This document shows positions 21,838-33,694 of a DNA stretch of 64,000 nt, one piece after another. The notes beneath the pieces were generated by a model that saw nothing but the letters and a program-made list of their open reading frames with translations, was not told the origin of the DNA and did no database searches. Location of the stretch: contig WJXW01000009.1 in the NCBI GenBank assembly GCA_015832175.1, forward strand, positions 1 through 64,000, given 5' to 3'. Positions within the stretch are counted from its first letter, which is position 1; every line of letters begins with the position of its first letter. Source of the DNA: Paraphaeosphaeria minitans. Lineage: Eukaryota > Ascomycota > Dothideomycetes > Pleosporales > Didymosphaeriaceae. The translations under genes and the position numbers were made by a program.

Positions 21838-22107
21838 ATAGATCGTGTCATTGGACTTCTCGTTGCGGCAACTGCTGTTGCGCATGCTACAGCTGACTAC
21901 TGGTATGTTAAATCAATGGCAACCTCAGGTTCACAGTCAGAATTTACCAGCATCACTTACCTATTCGGCTTCGAGACCCAGATCCCTCCCTGCTGCGATG
22001 TCCTCACGATGGAAGAAATTCTACTATACGAGTACGCCTAGGATCTGCGCCACTGGTACGGCACAGGTTTCATCAAGTCATATTGTGGTTTGGGTATGAC
22101 ATTATAG
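21838..22107 (+). pseudogene. Possible relic of a small secreted protein (start lost, one internal stop)
   Basis: A frame of 67 codons runs from 21838 to the TAG at 22039-22041 and continues 21 more codons in the same frame to a TAG at 22105. The first codon is ATA. If this position was once ATG, the product would begin with a typical secretion signal (DRVIGLLVAATAVAHATA) followed by a small mature part with PPCC and SYCGLG cysteines. The internal stop could derive from a CAG codon. This resembles a small secreted, effector-like protein inactivated by two G/C-to-A/T changes. It is an inference from signal-peptide character only; no family recognised. Confidence 0.3.
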
Positions 22108-22192
22108 TATTATTAATGTAACGAGATGAGATGATTCGAAGTATGGCCATGGCCCAGCATCTTGCTATTGCCCTTGTCAGTCATGAACAATC

Positions 22193-24243
22193 CTACTTCA
22201 CGTCTGCCATTATGACCTCCGCAGCCTTCTCAGAAACCATATACACAGGCACCGCGATGTAGAATCCAGGGATCTTCGGAAACACGCTCGCATCCACCAC
22301 GCGCAGTCCTTGCACTCCCCGGACCCTGAACTTTGAGTCCAGCACCGCGTTCTCGTCGCCATCCGCGCCAATTTTCGCCGTGCAGCACGCATGGTGGCCC
22401 CACGCCTCGTTCTTCACAAACTCCTTCACCGCAATCTCACTGCTCGTCCCGGGACCCGGCCAGACCTCTTCGAAGTCTCCGCCAACAGGGATGAGCGAGT
22501 TGAAGATCTTGCGGCTGAACTGCAGTCCCTCGAAAACCGCCTGAAGATCCCTCTCATCGGCTCCATCATCCGTCGTGCCAGCATCGAAGTTGTTGAAGTT
22601 GATGACCGGCGTGTCGCGCGGATCGGTCGACTTGAGCGTCACAGTGCCAGCCGTGTTGCGCGTGTGCGCCTTGAGCGTGACCCACACCCAATGCCTCTTG
22701 TCCGCGAGCGAGAAGTTCGAGTACCCCGGGAAGTACCCCGTGAAGTATGCCGGTGCACCAGCAATGAAAAGGTCCGGATCTTTCTCCGCGACGGAGGACC
22801 TCTTCACGACGCCTATTGCAAGCCCATTCGAGCCGTACACGCCTTTAAAAAGGGAGTTGTTCTTCCACTGGTCATAGCAAGGGTCGGTTGCGCCATGCAG
22901 GAACTTGCAGTTGGTCGTGAGCGCGAAGTCAGAGTCGGTTTTGCCGCCTATGACTGCTTCGTACCGGTCTTGTAGGTTGGTGCCTACGCCCGGAGAATCG
23001 ACGAGGACAGGGATGTTGTGCTGCTGAAGTTCGGCGGCCGGGCCGATGCCGGAAAGTTTGAGGAGCTGGGGTGTGTTGAAGGAGCCCGCGGCGAGGATGA
23101 CCTCGCGGGAGGCATTAACAGTGCCTTTCGAGCCGGTCGTGGAGCGAGAGTAGCGTTTATCAGCTTGGTAGAGACTTTGGCCTGACAGGAAGTCGATTCC
23201 GATGGCTTTCGGGGACGTGGTCGTGTTGTCGAAGCGCACTTTAGTCGCAAGAGTGTTCAGGAGAATGTCCAGGTGATACTTCCTACTTCCGTCCTCCTTT
23301 TTTGCATTGGCCGTCTCGAGGATGAACTCGCGTGAACCAACACGATGACGGTCGTCCATTGCCAAGGGGATTTGGTAGATACCCTCAGTCGCATCTCGTG
23401 CAGGACTGTCAACATTGAGATCGCTTAAAAGAACCTGACCGAGACCTGTCACCGTAGTTATGAGGCCCAAGAGGATATTCTTGCCCATAGCAGTTCCAGC
23501 AGCGACAACAAGAGACAGCAGCTTGAAGTCCTGCACAACGAGCGTGAGGTCCGTGACCATGGTCGTTAGCCATCCAGCGAAACCATGGCCAACGATCCCG
23601 CTCGGCACATATCTGCTGCGCTCTAGCTTGACGAAGTATCGCCGCATTTCGTCTGCAGCCCATGACAAATCACCCGTCAGTGAAGCGATTTCATCCCAAT
23701 CGCTTTTATGCGGATACACGGTGATCAGCGCGTTGTGAGCACTGCAACCGCCAAGTGTTCCCGCTCTTGGGTATAGTATACCAACTGGCTCACTTCCAGC
23801 AGGCGGCTCGCCAGTTCCACTGGCTCCGTTGGGCCCTACAAAAAGCTCCCCCGAAGGTGTACGCCAGGTCATCTTAGAGTCTTTCCTCTGACGGTCAAGA
23901 TCAGCGTAGTGGTTGACGTAGTAATTCCAGCTGATGCCAGGCTCCTCGGAAGACTGCGCATGCAGGGCCGGAATTTGATAGCGAAGATTTGCACCTTGAT
24001 CGTCTCCGGCTTCGATGAGTAGTACTTTGTATCCTGCAAGGGCGAGACGAGCACTTAAAGGTCCTCCGCCAGGGCCTGAGCCGACGACAATGTAGTCATA
24101 TGTGTCAAGGGCGCGTGTATCTACTGTTGCTGAAGTGCTGCTTCTGTCAGGCCTGCGAAGAGAGTGTTGCAGAGTTCTTACATTGTCACAAGGCTAGAGA
24201 ATATCAAACCGAGGGCGCAGAGCCCGAACCTTTCCCAGCCCAT
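22193..24243 (-). CDS. Secreted GMC-family FAD oxidoreductase
   Basis: Exon 1 (24243-24182) encodes a signal peptide, GWERFGLCALGLIFSSLVT. The intron starts GTAAGA at 24181. Four in-phase acceptors exist, giving introns of 29, 38, 41 or 44 nt. The last (exon 2 from 24137, product 668 aa) is the most normal size. The FAD-binding Rossmann motif is IVVGSGPGGGPLSARLA, and the GMC signatures include the segment YPRAGTLGGCSAHNALI and the segment ILAAGSFNTPQLLKLSGIG. The C-terminal active-site region has WGHHACCTAKIG (catalytic His), then VVDASVFPKIPGFYIAVP. Length and order fit choline-dehydrogenase/aryl-alcohol-oxidase-like GMC enzymes, which oxidise alcohols or sugars with FAD. The substrate is not predictable. 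No secondary-metabolite neighbours are present. Confidence 0.9.
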
Positions 24244-25988
24244 GTTTGCGCGACTCTGTGCACTTCTGGGGGAGAGTTATTGGACAGCATCCAAAAAATG
24301 TTTGTAAGGTTGATGGAACAGAAGAGCATGATTTACCGAAAGTGAGCGACAAAAGCTAGATGGAACGATCAGAGACACCGCCTCGTCGCATGCCATGTCC
24401 ACCTGAAGCCATCCATAGTCATGTCGGTGTTACTCTCAGCCTTGCATGTTGCGTGCAGAGTCCGGATGATCAAAGCGCCAGGGCTTAATTAAATATTGGC
24501 TTGGAACTCGCCGAATGTGGCAGCTAGAACCAATATCTACTTGTGGCATTGTAGGCAGCGAATATTTCTGGGGGCCAGCCCTTTTTTCGCCGCGAGTACC
24601 TAGGGGAACAACAAGCATGCTGGCTGGGTAGCTGTGAGTCGTGGCCTCGGCAGAGTCCGATAGGTATTGTGCCATCTGGGTAGAGCCGAAACAAGCGACG
24701 CTGAGCTGAGATCTTCCCGAATGCGGGCTGGTGGAGGTATGTGGTTGGCGCAGGGCGAATGAGATAGGTTATTAGCCTCAAACGTGATGTAACCTTGAAT
24801 GGGTGATTGAAGGATGAATCGTCCAGGGTCTGGAGAGGATGGCACGTGTCAAATATGGGCGGGGTTTGATGATCTACAACGAGCGCCACAACCGTCTCCT
24901 GGCCGCTCCAACTCTATTCGAGTGAAAGTGAAGCGCCCCGAACTTGTATATCTAGTTGCAGCAACGCCAGTCGAGCGGGCGCCACCTAGTGAGTGAGGAT
25001 CGTACTAAGCTACTTCTAAAGCGTTGTATAGCTGTTCAATCCGTACGAAATGAGCGAAAAACGGTTCGTATGCATCTAAAGTCAACCCAGCTCAGGATGT
25101 CGCCGCCAATGCGTATGGAGAGGAGGCTAACGCACGTGACCTCTCGAATCACCACCCAAGGTTACCGAAACCACGCTCGCTGAAGCAGACGCCAGAATGC
25201 AACCCGCGAACGAATTAGTCGTTTGCTAGCCTACACATGTGTGACACGTTCGCGAGAAGTGGTCATTGGAAGAAAAGCATTGAGACACAAACTTTGGTGT
25301 CGGTGGCAAACACGGTCCGACATAGCTATTGCTGGTCATAGATTTGTTGACAGAGCTCAGGTTAAGAGTCTTTGGAATTAGTACGATAGCGGACGAGTCC
25401 TCGAGTGCTCGTCGTCTGCTCCGCCTAGCGAGACGGCGACATTGTAAACACTTGAATAGATAGTCGGCATATGCGCTATCTGCCGACGCTTCTCGGCATC
25501 ATTCGCCTGGTCCATACACTGCAAAGTCAGCTCCAGCTATAATAACATTTAGAAGATGTAGTGATAGGCGCAGAAGCAGTCTGGGCAAACATACGGCAGC
25601 ATCCATGTAGAAGACTGGCTGGCAACGTGTGAAGTTTGGTACGCTCTATGGATGACGTGTGATTGGCTGAAGCTACGAGCCGTAGATCAACCTGCCGGGG
25701 ACGGCGAACGTTCGCATAACCAGATATCTGTCGAGGCGCAGGCTTCCACCGTTGTCGCACATACACGTTTCTCTTCGCTGTTAACAGTTTCTCCGTCGCT
25801 TCTTCTTGAAACCTTGTGTGTGATCGACGGGAAAAGGGCACAGCGTGCCGCTTTGACGTGTTTCAGCATAACGAGACTCGCCACACCTCCAAGTCCGGCC
25901 TTTTGCTTGCTCCACGGATTCCTCCTCTGCGTCACCTCCTCGCATCTCTCTGCCCCGTTGCGACAGCTCGTTGCTCCATCAGCCGCGT
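24244..25988. promoter_or_regulatory. Divergent intergenic region between GMC oxidoreductase and FKBP-STIMATE genes
   Basis: 1.7 kb with no convincing gene on either strand. It should contain both promoters. Pyrimidine-rich sequence precedes the plus-strand start at 25989. Confidence 0.5.
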
Positions 25989-27555
25989 ATGGCGCGCTTT
26001 ACCACGATATGCGCGCTGCCGCTCTCCCTCCTCCTATCCCTCGCCTCCGCCCAGGGCCTCGGCATCGAGGTCACGAAGCCTGCCGATTGCACGCGGAAAA
26101 CGCAAGAAGGCGATAGCATCACTGTAAACTACAAAGGAACACTGGAGAGTGATGGGTCTCAGTTCGACTCAAGCTACGACCGTGGAACCCCATTTGAGTT
26201 CACGCTGGGAGCTGGGCAGGTCATCGCAGGATGGGACCAGGGCCTCGTTGGAATGTGCATTGGAGAGGGTCGAAAACTGACCATTCCACCGAGCCTGGGG
26301 TACGGCAACTACGCGAATGGGCCCATTCCCGCATCGTCGACTTTGATTTTCGAAACTGAGCTGCTGGGCATCGACGGCGTGCAGGCAGACCCTGAGAAAC
26401 CACCATCACCACCCGCTCCCGAGCGCCCCACCGTTGCGCGCCCCACCGAGTCGACCAAGCCCACGGGGAAGCCCATTCCAACCGCCGTTGCGACGCCAGC
26501 ATCGTCCGAACAGCGACCCGCCGCATCGAACGCTCTCGCTGAGCCCGCAGCTTCAACATCTGACAAAGCCAACCCGATGGAGTCAGACGATAACGGCGAG
26601 TGCCACCTGCTGGGCCCATATGCTCTGATAGTCCAGGGCGCTCTGGGTCTGCTGGCTGTTTCCTCGCTCGCCTATAAGAGATGGCGAGAGACGCCCCGTC
26701 GTCCGCTCAAGATCTGGTTCTTCGATGTGTCGAAACAAGTCTTCGGATCTGTTCTGCTGCACCTAGCCAACATCCTCATGTCCATGCTGTCATCTGGAAA
26801 GTTCGACGTAGCTGCCCATACGAAGGCCACTCCACAATACGCAGGCCAGGATGACAAGGGAGACCTGCCGAACCCTTGCTCGTTCTACCTGCTCAACCTT
26901 GCGATCGATGTATGTTTTATGTGTTTCCCAGAGAAGTGTATTCATTTTTTAACATGCATAGACCACCATCGGCATTCCCATCCTTGTGCTTCTGCTCAAG
27001 GTTCTTCACAGGGCCTTCCTCCTGACGCCCATGGCCAACCCGCCCGAGTCGATCCGCTCTGGAAACTATGGACACCCACCGCGTGCTACCTGGTGGCTCA
27101 AGCAATCAGTCATCTACTTCGTCGGTCTTCTTGGCATGAAGCTCTGCGTCTTCTTTATCTTCCAGCTCCTGCCGTGGATCGCATGGGTGGGCGACTGGGC
27201 TCTACGCTGGACCGAAGGTAGCGAGACGCTGCAGATTCTGTTCGTCATGTTCATCTTCCCGTTGATCATGAACGCTATGCAATACTGGATCATCGACGGG
27301 TTCATCAAGGACCCTGTTGGAAACGACACTAATTACGAGGCTGCCGCTGGCGAGGAAAGCGACGACGAGAGCGATGATGAGTGGCTTGAGAGGAGGAGAC
27401 AGAGAGGCGTCGACGATGACACAGACGTTGAGGACGCCGAAGTCGGCCCCTTGAAGGAGGCCAACCCGACGGCCGTCCCTGTGCGCAGCCGAGAGTACGA
27501 TCCCCACGTTGAAGCCGGAAGTAGCCGCGATGGACGCAAAGAGCGGAGTGACTGA
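25989..27555 (+). CDS. FKBP-type prolyl isomerase fused to STIMATE/YPL162C-like membrane protein
   Basis: Exons 25989-26909 and 26962-27555 give 504 aa. Residues 1-21 are a signal peptide. Residues about 24-135 form an FKBP domain of the ER-lumenal FKBP2 type ([60 protein letters not shown]). A Pro/Thr/Ala-rich linker (about 136-196) runs without a stop into a multi-pass domain beginning [20 protein letters not shown]. That domain also has [20 protein letters not shown] and [13 protein letters not shown], then after the intron [17 protein letters not shown], all typical of the STIMATE (TMEM110)/yeast YPL162C family. The tail is acidic. In other fungi these are normally two proteins, and FKBP2 usually ends in an ER-retention signal, absent here. 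A second ATG at 26577 could start the STIMATE part alone. Fusion is seen in the DNA; that one transcript makes one protein is inferred. Confidence 0.85.
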
Positions 27556-28197
27556 AGCGCTGCGTCGTCTGGCTGTTTTGTATAAATGGATTTGGGAGGG
27601 CCGGTGTTTCTTGGAGCGTTCCTTGTAACCTGCATACTTGTGGCAGAGCGACGGTACATACTATTCAGCGCTGGGAATATACATGGTGTATTCTGGATGG
27701 TCCTCTACTGATCCTCTACCTTTCTTGTACCAAAGTAGCGTGAAAGAGGTCAGCATGAACTTTTACACAGCAGCCAAATAGCGCTTCCAGCCGTAAGCGT
27801 GTTACAGATTGCGGGCCAGGGCGTGAGAAGACCTCCTGGTTGCGCGCTGAGACGGATCCTGCAGCTGCTCTTACAGTATCAGGCGTCGAGATGAAGATGA
27901 GCGTTGTCACCCTTACCTTGGTGATCGCCCGCCAAGGCGCTATCCCCGTCCGTCGTGCCCGTCATCGCCGGCCAATGTCCAGGGCGGAGTGGCTCGAAGG
28001 CTCAAAAGCTCCAGCGCTCCCCGACTCGCTGCTGCATCCCGCCGATGTATTTCCGCTCGGGACAATCTCCAATCCCTCCACGAGCACCGATTCCGACCTA
28101 GAATAGAAGACAGCGACGACGACGACGGCGCCCGGCTCGCCTCCCGCAACATAGCGTCCCTGGTCACCCTCCGACTCCGACTCCGACCCCTAGGATA
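27556..28197. promoter_or_regulatory. Intergenic, upstream of transporter gene
   Basis: No separate gene. A frame at 27974-28104 (MSRAEWLEGSKAPALPDSLL) ends in a stop, and a repeated CTCCGACTCCGACTCCGAC lies just before the start at 28198. An additional 5' exon cannot be excluded. Confidence 0.4.
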
Positions 28198-29889
28198 ATG
28201 GAGGACCAGGTGACTGCAGCCCACACCCGCCGACGTTCCTCCTCTCTCGCCGGCGCCTCTGGCCCCGCCCAGCACGCAGACCGCAAGCACCGCCGGCGCA
28301 ACTCTGACCACATCCTCGAAGAGGGCGAAGACAGGGGGGCTGGCAGCGACTCCGACGACTCGGGTCTCACCGACAGCGACGACCTCGAATTGGACAATAT
28401 GAGCGCCGACGGCCTCCAGGACGACGAGGAGACGGGGCTCACCGGGCGAGACAGGCGGCGGAGGCGCCGCAGGAAGAGGCGGGACACGCTGCTGGAGAAT
28501 CGCGTCGTGCCACAGGATGTCAGTATCACAAAGGAGGAGAAGAATATTGCAAACCAGAACCTCCTCCAGTCAATGCTGATAAATGCTGCGCTGATTGGGT
28601 TGTGGTGAGTGAATCCGTTGGAATCAACGTCCCCCAAGCTAATTGCAACAGGTACCTCTTCTCCATCTCGATATCCGTGTACAACAAGTGGATGTTCAAG
28701 GAGGAAAAAGGCGACGGCGAAACACAGAACATCTTTCCATTTCCGCTTTTTACAACCTGTCTGCATATGGTGGTCCAATTCACGCTTGCATCGCTCGTTC
28801 TCTTCATGATACCCTCGCTTCGGCCTCGCCACGACTCTCTCAACCCCCACGGTCCCGGGGCCCGCGACGAACCGGTGGACCCGAAGAAACCGCTCATGAC
28901 GAAGTGGTTCTATTTGACGCGCATTGGACCCTGCGGCGCCGCGACCGGCATGGACATTGGACTCGGCAACACGAGTCTGAAGTTCATTACTTTGACCTTT
29001 TTCAGTGAGTTGACATGGGTCTCAATCAGCACATTAGCTAATGGTTGCAGCCATGTGCAAGTCGTCTGCACTGGGTTTCGTCCTTGTGTTCGCATTTCTT
29101 TTCGGCCTCGAGCAGATTTCGTGGCGCCTCATCATCATCATTGCCATCATGACCCTCGGCGTGATCATGATGGTCGCGGGCGAGACCTCCTTCCACGTCC
29201 TCGGCTTCGTCCTCGTCATGTCGTCGGCCTGTTCTTCGGGCTTCCGCTGGTCGCTCACACAGATTCTACTCCTCCGCAACCCCGCAACGGCGAATCCGTT
29301 CTCTTCGATATTTTTCCTAGCACCAGTCATGTTTATTAGCATCTTCGTTTTAGCGATACCCGTGGAAGGATTTCCCGCTCTCTCTGAGGGGCTCTCTAGA
29401 CTATTTGAGATGAAGGGCACGCTCCTCGGCATGGGCATTCTGCTGTTCCCGGGGTGCCTGGCGTTCCTGATGACGGCGAGCGAGTTTGCGCTGCTGAAGC
29501 GGACCAGCGTCGTCACGCTGAGCATCTGCGGCATTTTCAAGGAGGTGGTGACCATCACCACAGCGAATCTTGTGTTCCACGACCCGTTGACTCGTATCAA
29601 CTTGACTGGTCTGGTCATCACGATCTGCAGCATTGCAGCGTACAACTACTTCAAGATCCAGAAAATGCGGAGCGAGGCACTGATGAATGCGCATCTCGCA
29701 GCGCAGGATCTGTACGCGCCAGTCGACACACAGGATCCGGATCTGGCGCGACCGCGGCACTCGACGAGCTCAGGCCTTGTCCGCAATAGCCTCAGCTTGA
29801 GTCTCGGGCCGGGCGCGATCGCAGAACGCACAGCGACCGACATCCCGTCGAGAACGTCGCCGGTAAAGAGACCGGAGGATTTGGAGTAG
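28198..29889 (+). CDS. Triose-phosphate/nucleotide-sugar-type transporter (SLC35C2-like)
   Basis: Exons 28198-28604, 28652-29004 and 29051-29889 give 532 aa. An N-terminal disordered part (about 120 aa) has Ser/Asp-rich then Arg-rich (RRRRRRRKRR) sequence. The membrane domain has about ten helices: the segment MLINAALIGLWYLFSISISVYNKWMF, then KWFYLTRIGPCGAATG, DIGLGNTSLKFITLTFF, MCKSSALGFVLVFAFLFGLE and the segment LIIIIAIMTLGVIMMVAGE. These match the TPT/DUF250 drug-metabolite-transporter group, close to SLC35C2. Members sit in Golgi/ER membranes and exchange sugar nucleotides or phosphorylated compounds; the substrate here is unknown. A hydrophilic C-terminal tail of about 80 aa follows. 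The start at 28198 is the first ATG in the exon; further 5' coding sequence is possible. Confidence 0.88.
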
Positions 29890-30504
29890 CCAGCGAAGGT
29901 TGGATATCCAGTGCGGCTTTCGCACCACCTATGTAGCATTGCGGGCGTTTTGGGGCCGGCTTCGACTGGCGACATGATATACCTCGGCGCGAGATGCTGC
30001 ATCCCACCGATAGCGATAGTTTTGTCTGGACATGTATGTAAACCAATCTATTAACTACGATACCTGCTAGCATGAATACACTCTGAGAGGTCTTCGGAGA
30101 TGGGTCTTGTCAGTACTACGACATCGGAGCATGAGTCCCCCGGCCGTTGAATCCGAGCTAGATACCTCGTGGTGGACATGTACACAGTAGGTAGTGCATG
30201 TCTCCAACCTTCACATTCCTTGCCACGGAACGTGCCTAGATGATGATCTATGTCATCTGACCTGCCAGCTCGCGATGCTTCTACTTACGAGAGGCCGAGC
30301 TTTCATTGGTGCGGGATGTTCGCGTATTCGGCGTTATGACAGGGGAGGCATTCCGTCATCGATGGGACTCGTTATTGACTCGTAACAACTTCCCCACGCT
30401 TCAACTCGGCCCATTCGTTACCTACACAGTCCTCTCTTCATCCTCTTTGGGAGACCAGTTGCTACGTTGGCTCAGTGGATTTGCTGGGAAAGCAACATTA
30501 AGAT
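29890..30504. promoter_or_regulatory. Intergenic between transporter and cytochrome b561-like gene
   Basis: No gene seen; holds the 3' end of the transporter transcript and the promoter of the next gene. Confidence 0.4.
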
Positions 30505-31339
30505 ATGGCTTCAGCAACAGGCATACCCGATCTCAACGCAGCGCGCGGCGTGGGCGAAGACGAGCCACTCCTGGGACGCCGAGGAGACGCCGCACAGGTC
30601 GAAGGAGACCCGATATGGAAGAACCTCTGGCTGGGTAAGTCATGGCTCCATGAATGAAGTCTCGCATGGCAGCAGTGGTAGGGCGCTGACCGTGACCGCT
30701 ACCGCTCCAGGCACCGCGCCCCTCGCCCAAGCCGGCATCTTCATCCTCGCCGCCATAATCTGGGGCGCCATCTTATCCCACGACCTCATCTTCTTCTCCG
30801 CCCATCCCCTGCTCAACTCCGCCGGTCTGCTGCTCGCCACGCAAGCCGCCCTCATCCTCCAGCCCACGCACACACCCGCCCAGAAGCGCACGGGCACGCT
30901 CATCCACGCCCTGTTCCACCTCCTCAGCCTCGCCGCCCTGCTCGCGGGCCTGGTCGTCATTGAAATAAACAAAGCCGGCCCCGGCCACGAGCACTTCGCC
31001 TCCCCGCACGCCATCCTCGGGCTGACCTTCTACCTTGCCATCTTCTGGCAAGCTGCCATCGGCTTCACGCAGTACTACACACCTTCCCTCTACGGCGGCG
31101 TCGACAATGCAAAGGCCGTCTACAAATACCACCGCGTCTCGGGATACGTGATTGCGACGCTGGGACTCGCGACCGTGTGTGCGAGCAGCTGGACGACGTA
31201 TAGTCTGAACGTGGCGCATGTCCAGCACTGGGCGGTCATCGTCGCGAGTGTGTTGGTGCTGGTGGGAGTTGTCCCGAGGATCAAGCTGAGTAAACTTGGC
31301 CTGAAGAGGAGCGGTGGGGAGGTCAGGCTGAGCACGTAG
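30505..31339 (+). CDS. Cytochrome b561-like membrane protein
   Basis: Exon 1 (30505-30634) encodes a soluble N-terminus ending IWKNLWLG. After an intron of 76 nt, exon 2 (30711-31339) encodes about six membrane helices; total 252 aa. Histidines placed as in cytochrome b561 haem ligation are visible: FFSAHPLLNSAGLLLATQA, LIHALFHLLSLAALLAGLV, HFASPHAILGLTFYLAIFW and YKYHRVSGYVIATLGLATV. The H-P-L-x-N/S core is characteristic. Such proteins carry two b haems and move electrons across a membrane, often from ascorbate or to ferric iron. The precise donor and membrane are unknown. There is no DOMON domain, so it is the stand-alone type. Confidence 0.85.
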
Positions 31340-32430
31340 GCTTGGCGCGCTGGAGGTGCAAGGGAGAAGGGTGGTGTGGAATGGCGGAGGGGCATGTAGC
31401 CTGATTGCAATCGAATCGAGGTGCGGTATGGAATTGCTTTGGCTTCGCGCTTGCTTTCGGCTTCTCTTGCACATAGCACGGACGATGTCGTTGGCTTTGG
31501 AGCATTGGTTTGTTCAAGAGTTAGTCGCATCCGAGGCGCACGTACTGTTCATTCCATGTTATGTCAACTCTGCCGAGTTATTTTCATGGGTTTCCAAATT
31601 TGACTGAGCCGTGGGACGGAATTTATGTACGTACACTGGGCAGAAGCGACCACGTAACATCATCCGACTTCCAATGTCCGTCACCTTTCCCAACGTGTGG
31701 GACTGCCACGACCGGCCTAGGTACCTTGCCTGGATTGCAACACCAAGAACGTGTGGATAATCAGAATAGAGAATATCACGCGACTAGGATGCCGGAATTG
31801 AAGTACTACACAAAGACGTTGAAAGCATTTGAGTCTATTGAGACTTGTGTTGTTTAGGTAGACGGCCAAAGCAAGGCTCTATTGTTTTTGAGTCTACGTG
31901 GGCCTTTTTCATTTCTACTTCACCTACGCTGTCCATTTGCCCCACTTCCAGGCTAAGTTGAAAGGTATCTTCGAGGATCGAGGCCGCCACCTCTTTCGCC
32001 GCAGATTTTGACGTCGCGCTCCATCATGCGAGGTGTGTGCATGGATGGAAGGAGTGAAGTTGGAGGTTGACGATAGCGCTGATGTGGTAGATGGCAAGCG
32101 GTGTCTGGCGCTGTTGTACAAGCTGGCTAGGTTGGTGGATCGAGTGAGGTGTATGCGTGGCGTGGAGGCCGGGCCGATCAATCGTGCGTACATGACAGAG
32201 AAACCTCCAAAGTGACGACCGCGTTGAAAGCATAATGTACTATTATCGTACACATTGTTTTTCTCTTACAGCAAGTAATCAGCGCGGGTATTTCGCGGCC
32301 CTTCTCAATCGTCTCCTTGAGAAAAACTCCAGCCCATGCAAATGCGTATGTATCCTACAACGTCTCTTGCTCTGTACTTCCTGCACACATCTCGACCTGT
32401 ACTCTGTTCCCTTGCCGTCCATCCCGCCCT
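31340..32430. other. Intergenic, no gene seen
   Basis: 1.1 kb between convergent genes. Only short open frames without domain character. The long antisense frame overlapping the b561 exon is a shadow of its codon bias. Confidence 0.45.
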
Positions 32431-33127
32431 CTACGGCACAACAACAACGCCCAAACTCCCCGCCTGCCCGACCACGCTCCTCGCCAACCCCTCCAGACTC
32501 AGCCCACTCAATCTCCCCTCTGACTGCTTGATCCTCGCAATCTCATAAACATGTTTCAAACTAACCGTCCCCACCGTCCCCTTCGTCGCATTCCCATTCG
32601 TCGGCGTGTTGCTGCTCGTCTTCCCCTTGTTACCGTCGTGGTTGTTCATGGGGCCGGCCACGTTGCCTGCGCCGCGGATCTTGGACTTGATGAGGGGCGC
32701 GCCGGCGGCGGCAAGGAGCATAGTTGCGGTGGGGGGTGTGCGTAAGCTGAAGTGGAAGGAGCGGTCTGGGCGAACGGTGATGCGGGCGGGAATAGGCGTG
32801 CCGGTGGTGTAGTGGGCGGTGCGGGCGTTGAATTCCTATTGTATCCAGGTCAGTACGGAGGGCCGAGGATAGTGGGCTATGCGCGTGGGAGTGCATCCTC
32901 GTCCAGCATGCGAGCTTGGGCGGATGCGCATGGAGTGTACACCAGCATCTCTCCATTCCTCTTCTCCAGCGCGCAAGCTCCCTCAATGCACAACGTACCT
33001 TGCAGAAATCCATGCTTTTCACACCCTTGGAACCCAGCGCGGGACCCACAGGCGGACTAGGACTCGCTTGGCCCGCGCCGACAATCAGCTTGACAATCTG
33101 GTCCTTGGCGATTGCCTTCTTTGCCAT
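32431..33127 (-). CDS. Mitochondrial large-subunit ribosomal protein bL11m
   Basis: Exon 1 (33127-32999) encodes [20 protein letters not shown] and the hallmark [12 protein letters not shown]. Intron 32998-32836 (163 nt) is followed by exon 2 (32835-32431), with [35 protein letters not shown] and [15 protein letters not shown]. Product 177 aa. L11 forms the GTPase-associated centre of the ribosome with 23S-type rRNA. The bacterial-type L11 sequence points to the mitoribosome (yeast Mrpl19). A Gly/Asn/Ser/Thr-rich insertion near residues 105-130 is longer than in bacteria. There is no obvious cleavable presequence, but the first 15 residues are basic. Confidence 0.92.
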
Positions 33128-33694
33128 GATTGCGGTGGTGTAATTAGGTTGTTGTTGTTGCGTTGCGTTCGTGATGCGATGCAAGGGACTTTTGGTTTGC
33201 GGAGGTCGTTGCGGAGCGGCGTCGGCGAATAGGAACGCCAAGCGCCGGTGGCTCTGGGAGAGTGAGCGTGAGCGCGCGGGAGAGGGAATTCAGTGACGAA
33301 GAGTTATGAGAAGAGATGCAGACTTGTAAGGCAATTTGAGTCCGTCTGCCTGTATGGATGCAGGTCGGATGATCACTCAGCATCTCGGTGGTGCCAAAGA
33401 TGCTCTTGCTCCCTGCATTGCCCATGGGAAGTGATCCAAGCCGTGCAGCACATGCGAGCACTAGATCAGGCCTGCACAATCGCAACACAAGTAGACGTGA
33501 ATAATGCCAGGAATGTTTTCATTATATTCCAGCTAATGAGCGACCTGTAAACTGGTCTATGCTAGCCCACCGCAACAGCAGCAACTATCCCGGCGCGCCA
33601 AATCACCCCCATGCCAATCGTAAAGTATCATACAGTACTCTCACGCTGCACTGTTGTTTCCTCTCCGCATGCGCCTCCATACCCGATACCCGGC
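33128..33694. promoter_or_regulatory. Promoter of bL11m and 3' region of Rpn12
   Basis: No gene seen in this spacer between two same-strand genes. Confidence 0.4.

Noticed and set aside
22391..22975. Long plus-strand open frame antisense to the GMC gene
   Set aside because: Arg/Val-rich shadow of codon bias in the GMC exon; no domain and no introns or start context.
30773..31474. Long minus-strand open frame opposite the cytochrome b561-like gene
   Set aside because: Composition is that of an antisense shadow; the plus-strand frame has membrane helices and haem histidines.
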